Positions 8,843 to 17,738 are shown, counted from the first letter of the stretch. The stretch: DNA of 64,000 nucleotides from Nitrospira sp. (GCA_005239465.1 SPAW01000026.1:87306-151305); one strand, 5' to 3'. Made by a program: numbers and translations. Notes: a model not told the origin generated them from the letters alone.

Positions 8843-9337
8843 ATGAAGATCAGAGGATATCCAACTACCTTGGTAACCGTTCCTTTCGCCGTGGCGGCGT
8901 TGATGCTGCTGGATGCGGGTACGGACACCGTATACGCGCAGGACGAGGGGATGGGGACGCCACCGTCGAAGGTGGAGATCACTATCAAAGATCGGCACGA
9001 GGGGTACGAGACCCTCGGCCTGACCATGCCGTCTCACGACACGACGATCGTGGTGCGCAACCTGGATACAGTGACGCACGGGTTCGCTTCGAACCTCTTC
9101 AAGGATATTCCGGTCCGGATGGAGGGCGGGATGAAAGTTAGCGGGAAAAACTTCAGGTCGTTCCACGTGGATCCGGGGAAAACAATGACACTTCACTTTG
9201 CGACCGCGCCGTCGAAGTTCGATCCGGCCACAGGTATCGCCGAGAGCCTGCGCCATGCGCTCTGGTGTGACATCCACCCGGAAGTCAAAGGCGAAGTGTA
9301 TGTTATCGAAACCAGAGGCGAGATTGGCGGCGGATGA
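8843..9337 (+). CDS. secreted cupredoxin-like protein (first of three in a row)
   Basis: 164 residues with a signal peptide cleaved near VYAQD (about residue 31). The beta-sandwich carries the marks of a type 1 copper site: His in TVTHGFAS, and Cys and His in LWCDIHPEVKGE near the C-terminus. A good Shine-Dalgarno (GGGGGGAG) precedes the ATG. It is followed by two related secreted proteins on the same strand, a compact periplasmic copper-protein cluster. Role probably electron transfer or copper handling outside the cytoplasm; the partner is not evident. Confidence 0.75.
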   Translation: MKIRGYPTTLVTVPFAVAALMLLDAGTDTVYAQDEGMGTPPSKVEITIKDRHEGYETLGLTMPSHDTTIVVRNLDTVTHGFASNLFKDIPVRMEGGMKVSGKNFRSFHVDPGKTMTLHFATAPSKFDPATGIAESLRHALWCDIHPEVKGEVYVIETRGEIGGG

Positions 9338-9373
9338 TTGAACCGTTGGTCCCAATCCGGAAGATCTCACACC

Positions 9374-9841
9374 ATGACACGCACGAGGCCAACCCTTCTG
9401 ACGAGGGGCCTGAAGACCGCAGCCCTGGCTGGTACCCTGTTTCTCTGGGGCTCGGCCAGGGCTGCGGAGTATCATTTTGTGGTGAACGACGTCGGGGAAA
9501 AGCGGGCCGTGTGGGTGCCGCAGGAGGTGGTCATTCACTGCAGCACGGATATGCAGGACGGTTTGGTGTTCGTCCTGGAGAACCCGACGGATCGGACTCA
9601 TGCCTTTGCCGCCTATGGATTTTTTGAGGAAGTCATGGTTGCTCACGGAGACATCGTCGCCAAGCCGTTACGGGTCAATGTAACTCCAGAAAACACAGTC
9701 CGGGTACAGATCAGCACGGTGCAATTCGCGACCCTGGGAAGGATGGTCGACGGTATGAAAGGTGAAGAGCAGTTCCCGTACTTTTGCCCGCTCCATAAGG
9801 GAGATGCGCATCTCGGAGGGATGATCCATGTCTTACCGTGA
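9374..9841 (+). CDS. secreted cupredoxin-like protein (second)
   Basis: About 155 residues from ATG 9374; an upstream start at 9338 would give an odd extension before the signal peptide, so the inner ATG is preferred. Signal peptide ends near SARAAEYHF. Copper-site candidates are His in RTHAFAAYGF and the C-terminal FCPLHKGDAHLGGM, giving Cys, His and Met in the spacing typical of type 1 copper. It is a close paralogue of the broken gene just downstream (VPQEVVIHCSTD versus FPREVIIHRSTD). Confidence 0.75.
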   Translation: MTRTRPTLLTRGLKTAALAGTLFLWGSARAAEYHFVVNDVGEKRAVWVPQEVVIHCSTDMQDGLVFVLENPTDRTHAFAAYGFFEEVMVAHGDIVAKPLRVNVTPENTVRVQISTVQFATLGRMVDGMKGEEQFPYFCPLHKGDAHLGGMIHVLP

Positions 9842-9876
9842 TCGTCCCAAGCAGAGCAGTCACAAGGAGGCGCCAC

Positions 9877-10344
9877 ATGAATTGGTTCCGGAGACTCTCC
9901 TATCGCGCCATGGGTGCATGTCTTGGGTTCGTGGTCGGAGGAGGAGTGATTGCGATGCCGGACAAGGGATCGGCAAAGGAGTTTTATTTTGTAATTCGCG
10001 ATGTCGAAAACGAGGAAGCGGTCTGGTTTCCCAGGGAAGTCATTATTCACCGGAGCACGGACTTTGCGGAGCTGTTGACCTTCCGGTTTGAGAATCCAAC
10101 CGCACGGACCCATGTGTTCGAAGCCCCCGCGCTGTTTGAGTCGGTGGAAGAAGGGGGTGGCCTGACGACAAGACCGGTGCGGATCACCATTTCCACGGAA
10201 GAAACCGCGCAGACTGTGATCGACCGGGACCGGTTGGCGAACGATGCGCTCAACTCCGAAGGAGGCACGGTGAGCTATTGATTCTACTGTCCGCTCCATC
10301 GGGGAGATACGGATGTGGGCAGCAAGATTCTGGTGATGCCATAG
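9877..10344 (+). pseudogene. cupredoxin-like protein (third) with in-frame TGA
   Basis: Start ATG 9877 has a strong AAGGAGG at 9864-9870. The frame runs through a signal peptide and VWFPREVIIHRSTD to TVSY, then meets TGA at 10279-10281. Translation past it reads FYCPLHRGDTDVGSKILVMP and ends at TAG 10342-10344. The lost 20 residues hold the Cys and His copper ligands, and match the end of the intact neighbour. A single C-to-T change of CGA would give this stop. If the TGA is obeyed, the product cannot bind type 1 copper. Confidence 0.75.
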
Positions 10345-10372
10345 CAAACTGGGAGGCAGGGACCATCCTGGC

Positions 10373-10734
10373 GTGAACGAGAAGACCTCGCCGGTGCCAG
10401 TCGTGCTGAGTGCGCTAGGGATAGTCGCGCTCTTCTCTCTGCCGTTGGCAGCCCAATCTGAAGCTCTTTTACCAGAAGGCTGGATCGATAAACTCACAGG
10501 CTTTGTCCTGATCCAGAAGAGCCTTGAACGGGAGAGTTGGTTCGAGCCCTATCTGGGGCAACTCCTGCTGGTGCGAAATACATGGCGAAACGATGACCTG
10601 CGCGGTACCGCGGTACCTATGTCGCCGTCAACCGATTCATGGACATGCTGGAGAAGTGCGAAGGAGGGATCAGGCCAGAGGTCGCCGAAGAGATCCGGGG
10701 CTTTTGTTACCAGGTCACTCCGACTGCGTTTTAG
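10373..10734 (+). pseudogene. secreted protein of unknown function, frameshifted by 8-bp duplication
   Basis: GTG 10373 follows GGGAGG. A signal peptide (to about LAAQSEA) and a segment WIDKLTGFVLIQKSLERESW are read in one frame up to DDLRGT. There the 8-mer GCGGTACC occurs twice in tandem (10602-10617). Removing one copy joins LRGT to YVAVNRFMDMLEKCEGG and continues to a TAG at 10732. Past that stop the same frame is aromatic-rich (RWWDKTADWEKFFWEE), so the gene may once have been longer, with a second lesion. I do not recognise the family. Confidence 0.65.
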
Positions 10735-10927
10735 GGCGAAAGGCGGCATAAACGATGGTGGGACAAAACCGCCGATTGGGAGAAGTTCTTCTGGGAAGAA
10801 TGCTCCGCCCGGCAGAATCTGCAAGATCGAGGCAGGCGCGACACAGCGAAGCAAGATGTATGGGGGCAGAATGAGCTTCTCCCTCTCATACAGGCGCGTA
10901 GCAGCCACTTTTTCAGATGTAGCCTTG

Positions 10928-11590
10928 CTAGATCGCCGCTCTCCCATCACTCTTCAAATACCGCTGAAACCATCTGCCTGCATGGTCCGCGACCTGTTCC
11001 AGTGTGCCGGGTTCTTCGAAGAGGTGGGTGGCGCCGGGAACGATGATGAGTTTCTTTTCGCACGTCAGGAGTTCGTAGGCTGCTTGGTTCATCTCGATGA
11101 CCGGTTCGTCGTAGCCGCCGACAATGAGTAGAGTCGGTGCCGTGACCGAAGCGAGATACGGTTCCGCCAGATCAGGTCTTCCACCTCGCGAGACAACGGC
11201 GCGGATCGACGCAGGATCTCGCGCAGCAGCTTGCAAGGCAGCGCCGGCTCCGGTGCTTGCGCCGAAATAGCCGATCTCCAGGTTTTTCGTGCGAGGCTCC
11301 GCTCCGAGCCAGGCTTTGGCCAGCAAGAGGCGATCCGCCAGCAGATCGATGTCGAACACCTTGCGTCGATCATCGGCCTCCTCCGGTGTCAGCAGATCGA
11401 GAAGCAGGGTGGCGAGACTGTTCTGCTGCAGATAGCGGGCGACGAAATTGTTTCGAGGACTGAATCGGCCGCTGCCGCTTCCGTGCGCAAACACGACCAC
11501 GCCACGCGAACCGGCTGGAAGGCCGAGTATGCCCTCCAGGGCAAGTTTCCCTTTTGTGATCCGTACGGCGTGCTCTTCTGAGGATGTCAT
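10928..11590 (-). CDS. alpha/beta hydrolase (dienelactone hydrolase-like)
   Basis: 220 residues with a full alpha/beta-hydrolase triad: nucleophile Ser in GASTGAG, Asp in VGGYDEPV and His in GATHLFEE. The oxyanion region is VVVFAHGSGSGR. It lacks a signal peptide, so cytoplasmic. Proteins of this size and motif set are annotated as dienelactone hydrolase-family, often fused or adjacent to phosphoribosyltransferases; the substrate is unknown. Its ATG overlaps the stop of the pentapeptide-repeat gene by 4 bases (ATGA), so they are in one operon. Confidence 0.85.
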   Translation of the reverse strand: MTSSEEHAVRITKGKLALEGILGLPAGSRGVVVFAHGSGSGRFSPRNNFVARYLQQNSLATLLLDLLTPEEADDRRKVFDIDLLADRLLLAKAWLGAEPRTKNLEIGYFGASTGAGAALQAAARDPASIRAVVSRGGRPDLAEPYLASVTAPTLLIVGGYDEPVIEMNQAAYELLTCEKKLIIVPGATHLFEEPGTLEQVADHAGRWFQRYLKSDGRAAI

Positions 11591-13017
11591 GGCCGTGCCT
11601 CTTTCTTTGCGGGGCTGCAGGGAGCCGGACGGCTGAGCTCGGGCGGCAATTTCGTCTGCTCGTCGACACAGGCGGAATCGAGTTGTGCCTGCGTCAGTCC
11701 GGTCACGGATATCAGTGTTGCACCCCCCAAGTTCGCGCGACGGATATCCGCTGAATCGAGACGCGCGCCGGTGAGATCGGCTCTTACCAGCGTGGCATCC
11801 TGGAGGTTGGCTTCCTGGAGATTCGTACGACTCAGGTTGGCGTCGTTAAAATTCGAGCCGCTCAGGTCTGCCGCGACGAAATTGGCCGACTCCAGGTTGC
11901 TCTCGTTGAATTGGGCCCGCCGGAGGGAGGCTTTCGGAGCATAAACCTCGTTCAAATCGCTTTTCGTGAAGGTGGTATGCGATCCCCGCGCTCCGATGAG
12001 GACAGCGCGATTGAGGTGCGCGTCCCGGAAGTCGGCTTCATCGAGATGGGCGTGATAGAGAATTGCCATCCGGAGCTTGGCCGACTGCAGATTTGTCTTG
12101 ACCAGATTGGCCCCTTCCAGAATGGCTCCTTCCAGGTCGGCATGATGCAAGCCAGCTTTCCGCAGATTGGCGTAGCGCATGTCCGCTCCGCGGAGAATGG
12201 CGCCTCGCAGGTTGGCCTCGCGCAGATTCGCTTCGTCCAGGTAGGCGCTTTCCAGGTCGGCTTCGACCAGCTGAGCGTGGTCGAGTTGCGCGCTGTCGAG
12301 CAGGGCCCCCTGGAGATTGGCCTGGTGCAAGTCTGCCTTAGTGAGCACGGTGCGGCGAAGGTCGGCTCCTGTCAGATCGGTCCCGGAGAGGATCGCGCGC
12401 TGCAGCGTAGCTCCGTAAAAGTAGCTGTCTGCAAAGTTGGCATTGGTCAGGTCGGCTGATGAGAGATCGGCGCCTTCGAAATGGGCTCGTTCAAAGGTGG
12501 ACTCGCGCAGGTGGGCCGCGATGAGAACGGCGTTGTAGAGGGCGGCTTCATCGCCGATCGAACGGACCAGATTTGCGCCGGACAATCGGGCATGCCGGAG
12601 GTCAGCACCGGAGAGGTTGCTGTCTTCCAAGACAGCCCTGGTGAGATCGGCTCCGGCCAGACTCGCTTGGCCTAAACTGCTTTTGTACAGGTTCGCTTGC
12701 CGGAGGATGGCTCCTTCGAGCTGTGCTCGTTCCAGGTTCGCCCCCGCCAGAGCCGCTTGTCGCAAGTCTGCCTGGCACAGATCGGCACGCTGATGGCCGG
12801 GATTGTAGCGTTGATCGAGCCACAGCCCGTGCGATGCGACGAGCGAGCGCAGCACCTTCGCCGGAATCGGCTTCTTCTTGTAGGGGCTGCTGCAATGGCC
12901 GGTGTGGGGTGTGGTTGGACTGGACTCCCCCGGGTTGGTCACGCTGGTGAAGCCGATCGTCAGCCCTACGATCAGAACCGCCCGGACGATGACGACTGTC
13001 ATAGGCGCTCTCTTCAT
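11587..13017 (-). CDS. secreted pentapeptide-repeat protein
   Basis: 476 residues, almost entirely A(D/N)Lxx pentapeptide repeats from about residue 75 to 455 (ANLERAQLEGAILRQANLYK and so on), which fold as a right-handed quadrilateral beta-helix. The N-terminus has a hydrophobic segment (residues about 5-25) consistent with export or anchoring. The C-terminal tail contains a lone Cys-rich end (ACVDEQTKL, APCSP). No enzymatic domain is fused. Function of such proteins is usually unknown; a few mimic DNA. Overlaps the hydrolase gene by 4 bases. Confidence 0.85.
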   Translation of the reverse strand: MKRAPMTVVIVRAVLIVGLTIGFTSVTNPGESSPTTPHTGHCSSPYKKKPIPAKVLRSLVASHGLWLDQRYNPGHQRADLCQADLRQAALAGANLERAQLEGAILRQANLYKSSLGQASLAGADLTRAVLEDSNLSGADLRHARLSGANLVRSIGDEAALYNAVLIAAHLRESTFERAHFEGADLSSADLTNANFADSYFYGATLQRAILSGTDLTGADLRRTVLTKADLHQANLQGALLDSAQLDHAQLVEADLESAYLDEANLREANLRGAILRGADMRYANLRKAGLHHADLEGAILEGANLVKTNLQSAKLRMAILYHAHLDEADFRDAHLNRAVLIGARGSHTTFTKSDLNEVYAPKASLRRAQFNESNLESANFVAADLSGSNFNDANLSRTNLQEANLQDATLVRADLTGARLDSADIRRANLGGATLISVTGLTQAQLDSACVDEQTKLPPELSRPAPCSPAKKEARP

Positions 13018-13047
13018 CTGGTGTCTCCTTCATGGTCGTTGTCATGA

Positions 13048-14382
13048 CTAAACATAGCGATCCACGGTTTGTGCAAGATCTTGTAGAGGCGAAGAAATCC
13101 GAACCTCGTAGGCGGGGGCGTCCTCAAGGACTCGGAGTGGGGCAGGGAGCTGCTCGAGCTGCGCCGTCACACGTCGGCGCACTTCGGTCAAGGCAGGTGA
13201 AGGAGCGAGGCGGTGGCCGTCTCTCATCACGGGTTCAAGCAGCGGGAGGTCTCCGACCTTGTCATCTATCGTGGTGACCAGATCGTATGCATATCGTGCA
13301 TCGCGGTGGCAGTGGCGGTAGACCTGCTTGCGGCCAGGCCAGGTGGCCTTCCCCTCCGATCGTTTGCGGCAGGGGCGGCCTGCATATTCTTGGAGCTTAT
13401 ACGCACAGTCTAACGAGGGCGCATCGGCGGATGTCGTCATCGCCGTTCCGACGGCAAAGCTGTCGATTGGCGCACGGCTTTCGATCAGATCTCTCAGGCG
13501 ATATTCGTCGAGGTTGCCGCTAGCGAGGATCTGTGCGTGGGACACGCTTCCCTCATCCAGAATGCGGCGGACCTTGCGGGCATGGTCGGCCAGATCACCG
13601 CTGTCTAGCCGCACACCTTTCACGGTGATCCCCCTGGCTTTGAGCGCCGGGGCCAAAGAGACGACTTTTCGCGCGGCCGCCTCGGTATCGTAGGTATCGA
13701 TCAGGAGGACCACGTTGTCCGGTTGGGCTTGCGCAAAGTGCTCGAAGGCAATCTCTTCATCCCTGTGGGCTTGTACAAACGAATGGGCCATAGTGCCGTA
13801 GAGGGGGATTCCATAGGCCATGCCTGCCAGCACGGTGGCAGTCCCGGCGAAGCCGGCCAGATAGCTTGCCCGTGCTGCCAGGAGGCCTGCTTCGGCGCCA
13901 TGCGCGCGGCGCAATCCAAAGTCGATGATCGGTTTCGCTCCTGCGACGAGCACCGACCGTGCGGCCTTCGAGGCGACCATGGTCTGGAAGTTCAGCAGGT
14001 TCATGACACGGCTTTCGACGAGCTGAGCTTGTGGGAGCGGCGCGACGATCCGGAGGATCGGCTCGTGGGGAAAGAAAATAGTCCCTTCGGGCATGGCGTC
14101 CACATCGCCGGTGAATCGCAGCGCCTCCAAATAGCGAAGGAGCTCCGGCGTGAACTGTCCTGTGTGATCCAGCCAGGCGAGTTCTTCTTGCGTGAGACGC
14201 AGCTCTGAGAGAAAGTCAAGCACCTGCTGAAGACCGGCGGCTACCAGAAAGTTCCGATGGGACGGCAGTTTGCGGACAAAGAACTCGAATGCCGCCTGCT
14301 CGTCCATTCCCTGTTCCTGGTAGGACTGGGCCATAGTGAGCTCATACAGATCGGTCAGCAGGGCGCTGGTCGAAGGATTCAT
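13048..14382 (-). CDS. pncB: nicotinate phosphoribosyltransferase
   Basis: 444 residues starting LLTDLYELTMAQSY, the hallmark N-terminus of NAPRTase. Further signature segments are FFVRKLPSHRNFLVAAG, NFQTMVASKAAR (phosphoribosyl region), DFGLRRAHG, GTMAHSFVQA and VRLDSGDL. It converts nicotinate and PRPP to nicotinate mononucleotide in the Preiss-Handler route. Its ATG overlaps the pncA stop by 4 bases, so nicotinamide deamidation and nicotinate salvage are translationally coupled. Confidence 0.93.
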   Translation of the reverse strand: MNPSTSALLTDLYELTMAQSYQEQGMDEQAAFEFFVRKLPSHRNFLVAAGLQQVLDFLSELRLTQEELAWLDHTGQFTPELLRYLEALRFTGDVDAMPEGTIFFPHEPILRIVAPLPQAQLVESRVMNLLNFQTMVASKAARSVLVAGAKPIIDFGLRRAHGAEAGLLAARASYLAGFAGTATVLAGMAYGIPLYGTMAHSFVQAHRDEEIAFEHFAQAQPDNVVLLIDTYDTEAAARKVVSLAPALKARGITVKGVRLDSGDLADHARKVRRILDEGSVSHAQILASGNLDEYRLRDLIESRAPIDSFAVGTAMTTSADAPSLDCAYKLQEYAGRPCRKRSEGKATWPGRKQVYRHCHRDARYAYDLVTTIDDKVGDLPLLEPVMRDGHRLAPSPALTEVRRRVTAQLEQLPAPLRVLEDAPAYEVRISSPLQDLAQTVDRYV

Positions 14383-14960
14383 GCCGCGAGCATCTCCAGT
14401 TGGACGGGCAAGGCTCCCAAGCGGATCATCTCCTGTTCGGCGTGACGACCATCTTCAGGCCGGAGGTTCACTGCCTTGATGCCGTCCATCAGCAGGCACA
14501 CGTCATATCCCAATGCCCGAGCATCCTTGACCGTGTTCAACACACAATAGTCGGTCGCCAATCCGCCGATGAACAATCGCCGCACGCCAAGTGCGCGCAG
14601 ATGGCGATCCAGCGCAGTGTTCTGGAAGGCCGAGTAGGCTTCTTGGCCGGGGTCGATTGCCTTATAGATGATGACGGCCGATGCGGGTGTCACAAGTGAC
14701 GGTGGCGGCAAGGAGCCGGGTGAACCGGCGACACAGTGCACAGGCCACAGCCCTCCCTGTTTACGAAAAGAACAATGGTTGGGAGGGTGCCAATCGCGCG
14801 TGAGATAAATTGGGAGACCTTGGACGTGGAATCGGTGGAGATACCGTAGGAGGATCGGAATGATCTCATCGCCACCGCTAATGCCGAGCGCTCCACCGGG
14901 GAGGAAATCGTTCTGGATGTCCGCAAGGAGCAACGCATCGTTGGCTGTCAGGGGATCCAT
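14379..14960 (-). CDS. pncA: nicotinamidase
   Basis: 193 residues of the isochorismatase fold. Catalytic triad candidates: Asp in LLADIQNDF, Lys in IYKAIDPG and Cys in GGLATDYCV. The metal-binding DWHPPNH motif is present. It hydrolyses nicotinamide to nicotinate, which the next gene uses. Upstream lies a 122-bp hairpin repeat separating it from the cytochrome c gene. Confidence 0.92.
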   Translation of the reverse strand: MDPLTANDALLLADIQNDFLPGGALGISGGDEIIPILLRYLHRFHVQGLPIYLTRDWHPPNHCSFRKQGGLWPVHCVAGSPGSLPPPSLVTPASAVIIYKAIDPGQEAYSAFQNTALDRHLRALGVRRLFIGGLATDYCVLNTVKDARALGYDVCLLMDGIKAVNLRPEDGRHAEQEMIRLGALPVQLEMLAA

Positions 14961-15030
14961 CAGCAGTGTACGCTTCCATCGAGCAGGGTTGAAAGCCTTC
15001 CTCGCTTCGTTGCACTCAACGACGGTCTCT

Positions 15031-15152
15031 CGTTCCTCGTGAAGCGAATCTCGAAGATCACCGTATCTCGTGAAGCGTATTTCGTATCTCGTTTCGGATC
15101 AGACTCACCGAGGGACGAACGACGAGATACGAGCGACGAGTTCGGAGGACGC
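15031..15152 (+). repeat. 122-bp dispersed hairpin repeat, ATACGAGATACG family (copy 1)
   Basis: Built of degenerate words such as TCTCGTGAAGCG and TATTTCGTATCTCG in one arm, with GACGAGATACGAGCGACGAG in the other. It is nearly identical, inverted, to 44616-44737 (same 122-bp length) and to 48214-48299. It fills the gap between cytochrome c and pncA. No ORF, and no transposase. Confidence 0.85.
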
Positions 15153-15176
15153 TGCGCGAAAGACGATCAGGTCACG

Positions 15177-15572
15177 TCACTGTCCCTGTTGCGACAGGAG
15201 GCGAATGTACGCCAACACGTCGTGCATTTCTCCGTCGGTGAGTCGCCCTCTCCAGGAATGCATCGGGCTGAAGACGACGCCGTGCTCGATCGTTCGCAAT
15301 AACTCCTCATCCGATTTCAGGAAGGACCGGAATCGGTGAAAATTCGCCGGCGCAACTTTCAAGGCAGCAGCGGCTGGCCCATCGCCCCACCCTCCGGTTC
15401 CATGGCAGGCCAGGCAGTGCTGCGTATACACCGATTTCCCGCGCGCGATGTCGGGAGGATAGTCCTGGGCGTACAGGGAGGATATCGCCGGGCTGCTCAT
15501 GGCGAGAAGGCCCGAAAGTCCAACGAGAGGGAGTCGATTTCGTGAGCGGCGCGACAGCGGCATCTCTGGCAT
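15177..15572 (-). CDS. secreted monohaem cytochrome c
   Basis: 131 residues with signal peptide (about residues 1-35, SLYAQ) and one c-type haem site CLACH. The distal axial Met is probably in VVFSPMHSW. The rest (NFHRFRSFLKSDEELLRTIE, and LTDGEMHDVLAYIR) matches small class I cytochromes. It should act in the periplasm as an electron carrier. ATG codons at 15572 and 15563 are both possible; the FmdB-type gene ends 4 bases upstream, so they share a transcript. Confidence 0.88.
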   Translation of the reverse strand: MPEMPLSRRSRNRLPLVGLSGLLAMSSPAISSLYAQDYPPDIARGKSVYTQHCLACHGTGGWGDGPAAAALKVAPANFHRFRSFLKSDEELLRTIEHGVVFSPMHSWRGRLTDGEMHDVLAYIRLLSQQGQ

Positions 15573-15576
15573 GTTC

Positions 15577-15741
15577 CTAACTCTTCTTGGTGGTGTGGGC
15601 GATGAAAGGGCTGAACAGTTGCTGCAGCTTCTTGCTTCCGCACGCGGGGCATTTCACGTCACCACGTTCGTGCTCTTTCAGCGTCACGACGATCAGCGAT
15701 TCCTTTCCGCAGTCCAGACATTTATAGTCATACATCGGCAT
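15577..15741 (-). CDS. FmdB-family zinc ribbon protein
   Basis: A 54-residue protein read from ATG 15741. MPMYDYKCLDCGKE and KCPACGSKKLQQLFSPF give two CxxC pairs and the usual FmdB ending. These small zinc-ribbon proteins are thought to be regulatory, with no defined target. It lies 17 bases after the Usp gene and 4 bases before the cytochrome c gene on the same strand. Confidence 0.85.
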   Translation of the reverse strand: MPMYDYKCLDCGKESLIVVTLKEHERGDVKCPACGSKKLQQLFSPFIAHTTKKS

Positions 15742-15758
15742 AGTCGATCCCCCTCCTC

Positions 15759-16631
15759 CTAACCGAAGATCATGAGCGGGTAGGTTCCCTGATGCAGGAG
15801 GGCATGAGAAACGCTGCCCAGCACCATGCGCGTCAAGCCGTGGCGTCCACGGGATCCCAAGAGAATGAGGTCGGCATTCGAAGCCTTGGCTTCCTGGAGT
15901 ATCCCATCGACGGGGGTGCCCAGCGCAGCGGCAACGCGGGTTTGGTAGCCCAGCGGGCCGAGCTTGGCGGCTGTGTCGTTGAGGAAGTCTAGCGCATTGC
16001 GGAGCGCGTGGATCTCCATCTGCTCGGCCGAGGCGGCATCCACCGGCCAGGGCGGTCTGGTGTGCGGGAGTATTGTGAATAGGGTAATCGTGGCTGGTTC
16101 GCGAAACGGTTTCTGCTGAAGGAAGCGCAGGGCATGTTCCGCATCGTAGGTTCCCTGCAAGGGGAGGAGGATCTGCTTCAGGGCTTTCAACGGACAGGGA
16201 AGAATCAGTTTCGCGCCGGGTGCGAATGTCAGCACGCGATGGGCGACACTTCCGATGAGTCGTTCTTTGATCGGGCCGAGGCCGCGGGTGCCTAGCAAAA
16301 TCAAGTCCACCTTGTGTTGTTCGGCCAACGCGACGATCTGGTCTGCCGGAGATCCGACGACCAGATGCTTCGTGACAGGGCCGGTTCCCATCGGGAGGAG
16401 CGACACGATGCGATCCAAGAGGCGGGTGCCGTCTTCGCGCATGTTTCGCTCGACTGTCTCGTACAGTTCCTGCGCCACTTCCGGCATCATCATCGGATAG
16501 GCCGGGGTCGGGACATCGAGCACGTGCAAGACATGCAGTTCCTCCGCACGAGCCAGGTACTTGAGGGACCGGACCGCTTCATACGAGTGGTCGGAACCGT
16601 CGATTGTGAGCAAGATTTTCATAGGCGCCAT
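15759..16631 (-). CDS. tandem universal stress protein
   Basis: 290 residues with two UspA domains. Domain 1 begins MKILLTIDGSDHSYEAV and ends with GTRGLGPIKERLIGSVAHRVL; domain 2 ends with GSRGRHGLTRMVLGSVSHALL, so both G-2x-G-9x-G(S/T) nucleotide-binding patterns are visible. Such proteins bind ATP and modulate stress tolerance. Translation could also begin at the Met at 16622. It follows the MgtE-type transporter gene closely and is one of four Usp genes in the window. Confidence 0.9.
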   Translation of the reverse strand: MAPMKILLTIDGSDHSYEAVRSLKYLARAEELHVLHVLDVPTPAYPMMMPEVAQELYETVERNMREDGTRLLDRIVSLLPMGTGPVTKHLVVGSPADQIVALAEQHKVDLILLGTRGLGPIKERLIGSVAHRVLTFAPGAKLILPCPLKALKQILLPLQGTYDAEHALRFLQQKPFREPATITLFTILPHTRPPWPVDAASAEQMEIHALRNALDFLNDTAAKLGPLGYQTRVAAALGTPVDGILQEAKASNADLILLGSRGRHGLTRMVLGSVSHALLHQGTYPLMIFG

Positions 16632-16669
16632 CTACCACTTGTCGAGTTGCTGATCCATACCTTCATGGG

Positions 16670-17620
16670 TCACACGGGCAGTAGAGCGGTCGCGATCATC
16701 AGATAAATCCCCACGCTCAAAATGTCTTGGACGACGGTGGCCATGGGTCCGCTGGCCAAGGCAGGGTCGGCACCGAGATGCGCCAGCCCCAACGGGAGGA
16801 GGCTGGCCATGACGGTGGCGACGATGGCCGACACCCCCAGCGAGGCTCCCACCACTATCGCTAAGGCAGGATGTCCGTTCCAGAACCACAGTCCTCCGGC
16901 GGCTACGACCGCGACGATCGCTCCGATGGAAGCGCCGATCAACGCTTCTCGCGTCAGTTGCGTCCAGAGCGCGACTTCGCCGTAGGCTAAACGGCGAACC
17001 AAGACGGTTTCAGTTTGCGTCCCGACGGCATCGGCCATGTACACGACCAGGGGAAGAAAGAACGCGAGGGCCACTTCGCGCTTCAACGACACTTCAAAGG
17101 CCGAGGCCACGCCTCCAGCCAAGAACCCTCCCGCAAGTCCAACCAGTAACCATGGCATCCGTGCGCGCACGGCGCTGAGTGTCTGCTGCCCGGTGGACGA
17201 CTGAAGGTCTACCCGGCTTACGCCTCCCATTCGGAGAAAGTTGTCCACATGTTCATCATGCAGCAAAGCCAAGAGTCGGCCAATCGGAATGGCGCCCAAC
17301 AACCGGCGGCGGTTGTCGATGACGGCGACATCCGCATCATGGCGTTCGACGGCGCGCAACGCCACCGTCTCGGCCGCATCACCGGGGAGTACCTCAAGCG
17401 GTGGGAGGCCTTTCAGTTCGGCCAAAGAGGTATTCTCCTTCGCTTGGAAAAGCCGTTCGATCGGAACTTGACCGACAAGTGCGGCCTGATCATCAACGAG
17501 GTAGACATGGCCCACTTCTTCCCAAGCATGACGCCGAAGAGTGGCTATCATGTCGCCGACCGTGTGGTGTCCGTCGCCCCGGGGAATGTCCACGGTCATC
17601 AGCTCTGCGGCGGTCGTCAT
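16670..17620 (-). CDS. CBS-domain MgtE-type divalent cation transporter
   Basis: 316 residues: two CBS domains (about residues 1-125), then a membrane part with about five helices. The MgtE signature segments are present, VVYMADAVGTQTETVLVR and DPALASGPMATVVQDILS, the latter lining the Mg2+ pore. The long N-terminal MgtE superhelix seen in canonical MgtE is absent. It likely moves Mg2+ (or Co2+/Ni2+) across the inner membrane with CBS sensing. A good Shine-Dalgarno (GAGGGG) precedes the ATG. Downstream are Usp and FmdB genes. Confidence 0.88.
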   Translation of the reverse strand: MTTAAELMTVDIPRGDGHHTVGDMIATLRRHAWEEVGHVYLVDDQAALVGQVPIERLFQAKENTSLAELKGLPPLEVLPGDAAETVALRAVERHDADVAVIDNRRRLLGAIPIGRLLALLHDEHVDNFLRMGGVSRVDLQSSTGQQTLSAVRARMPWLLVGLAGGFLAGGVASAFEVSLKREVALAFFLPLVVYMADAVGTQTETVLVRRLAYGEVALWTQLTREALIGASIGAIVAVVAAGGLWFWNGHPALAIVVGASLGVSAIVATVMASLLPLGLAHLGADPALASGPMATVVQDILSVGIYLMIATALLPV

Positions 17621-17642
17621 CTCATTCCCCTCGGTTGAGGCC

Positions 17643-17738
17643 TCACTGACAGTCTGTCGGGCAGAAGAAGATGAGGTAGATCACGATCGCCAGGCCCAAC
17701 CCCACTGCTCCAAGAAGTAACCACTGTGCGCGTGTCAT
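17643..17738 (-). CDS. 31-residue single-helix membrane peptide
   Basis: Read from ATG 17738: MTRAQWLLLGAVGLGLAI continues as a hydrophobic helix to FFCPTDCQ. The start has a purine-rich AGGAAAGAG upstream. It sits 22 bases before the mgtE-type gene on the same strand. A positively charged start, one transmembrane segment and a Cys-containing outer tail suggest a small membrane protein. I do not recognise a family, and a chance ORF cannot be excluded. Confidence 0.5.
   Translation of the reverse strand: MTRAQWLLLGAVGLGLAIVIYLIFFCPTDCQ

Noticed and set aside
11587..13017. Repeated ~15-bp DNA pattern as a possible CRISPR or VNTR array
   Set aside because: It is the coding sequence of pentapeptide repeats, with no constant repeat and spacer structure. 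No CRISPR array was seen anywhere in the window.
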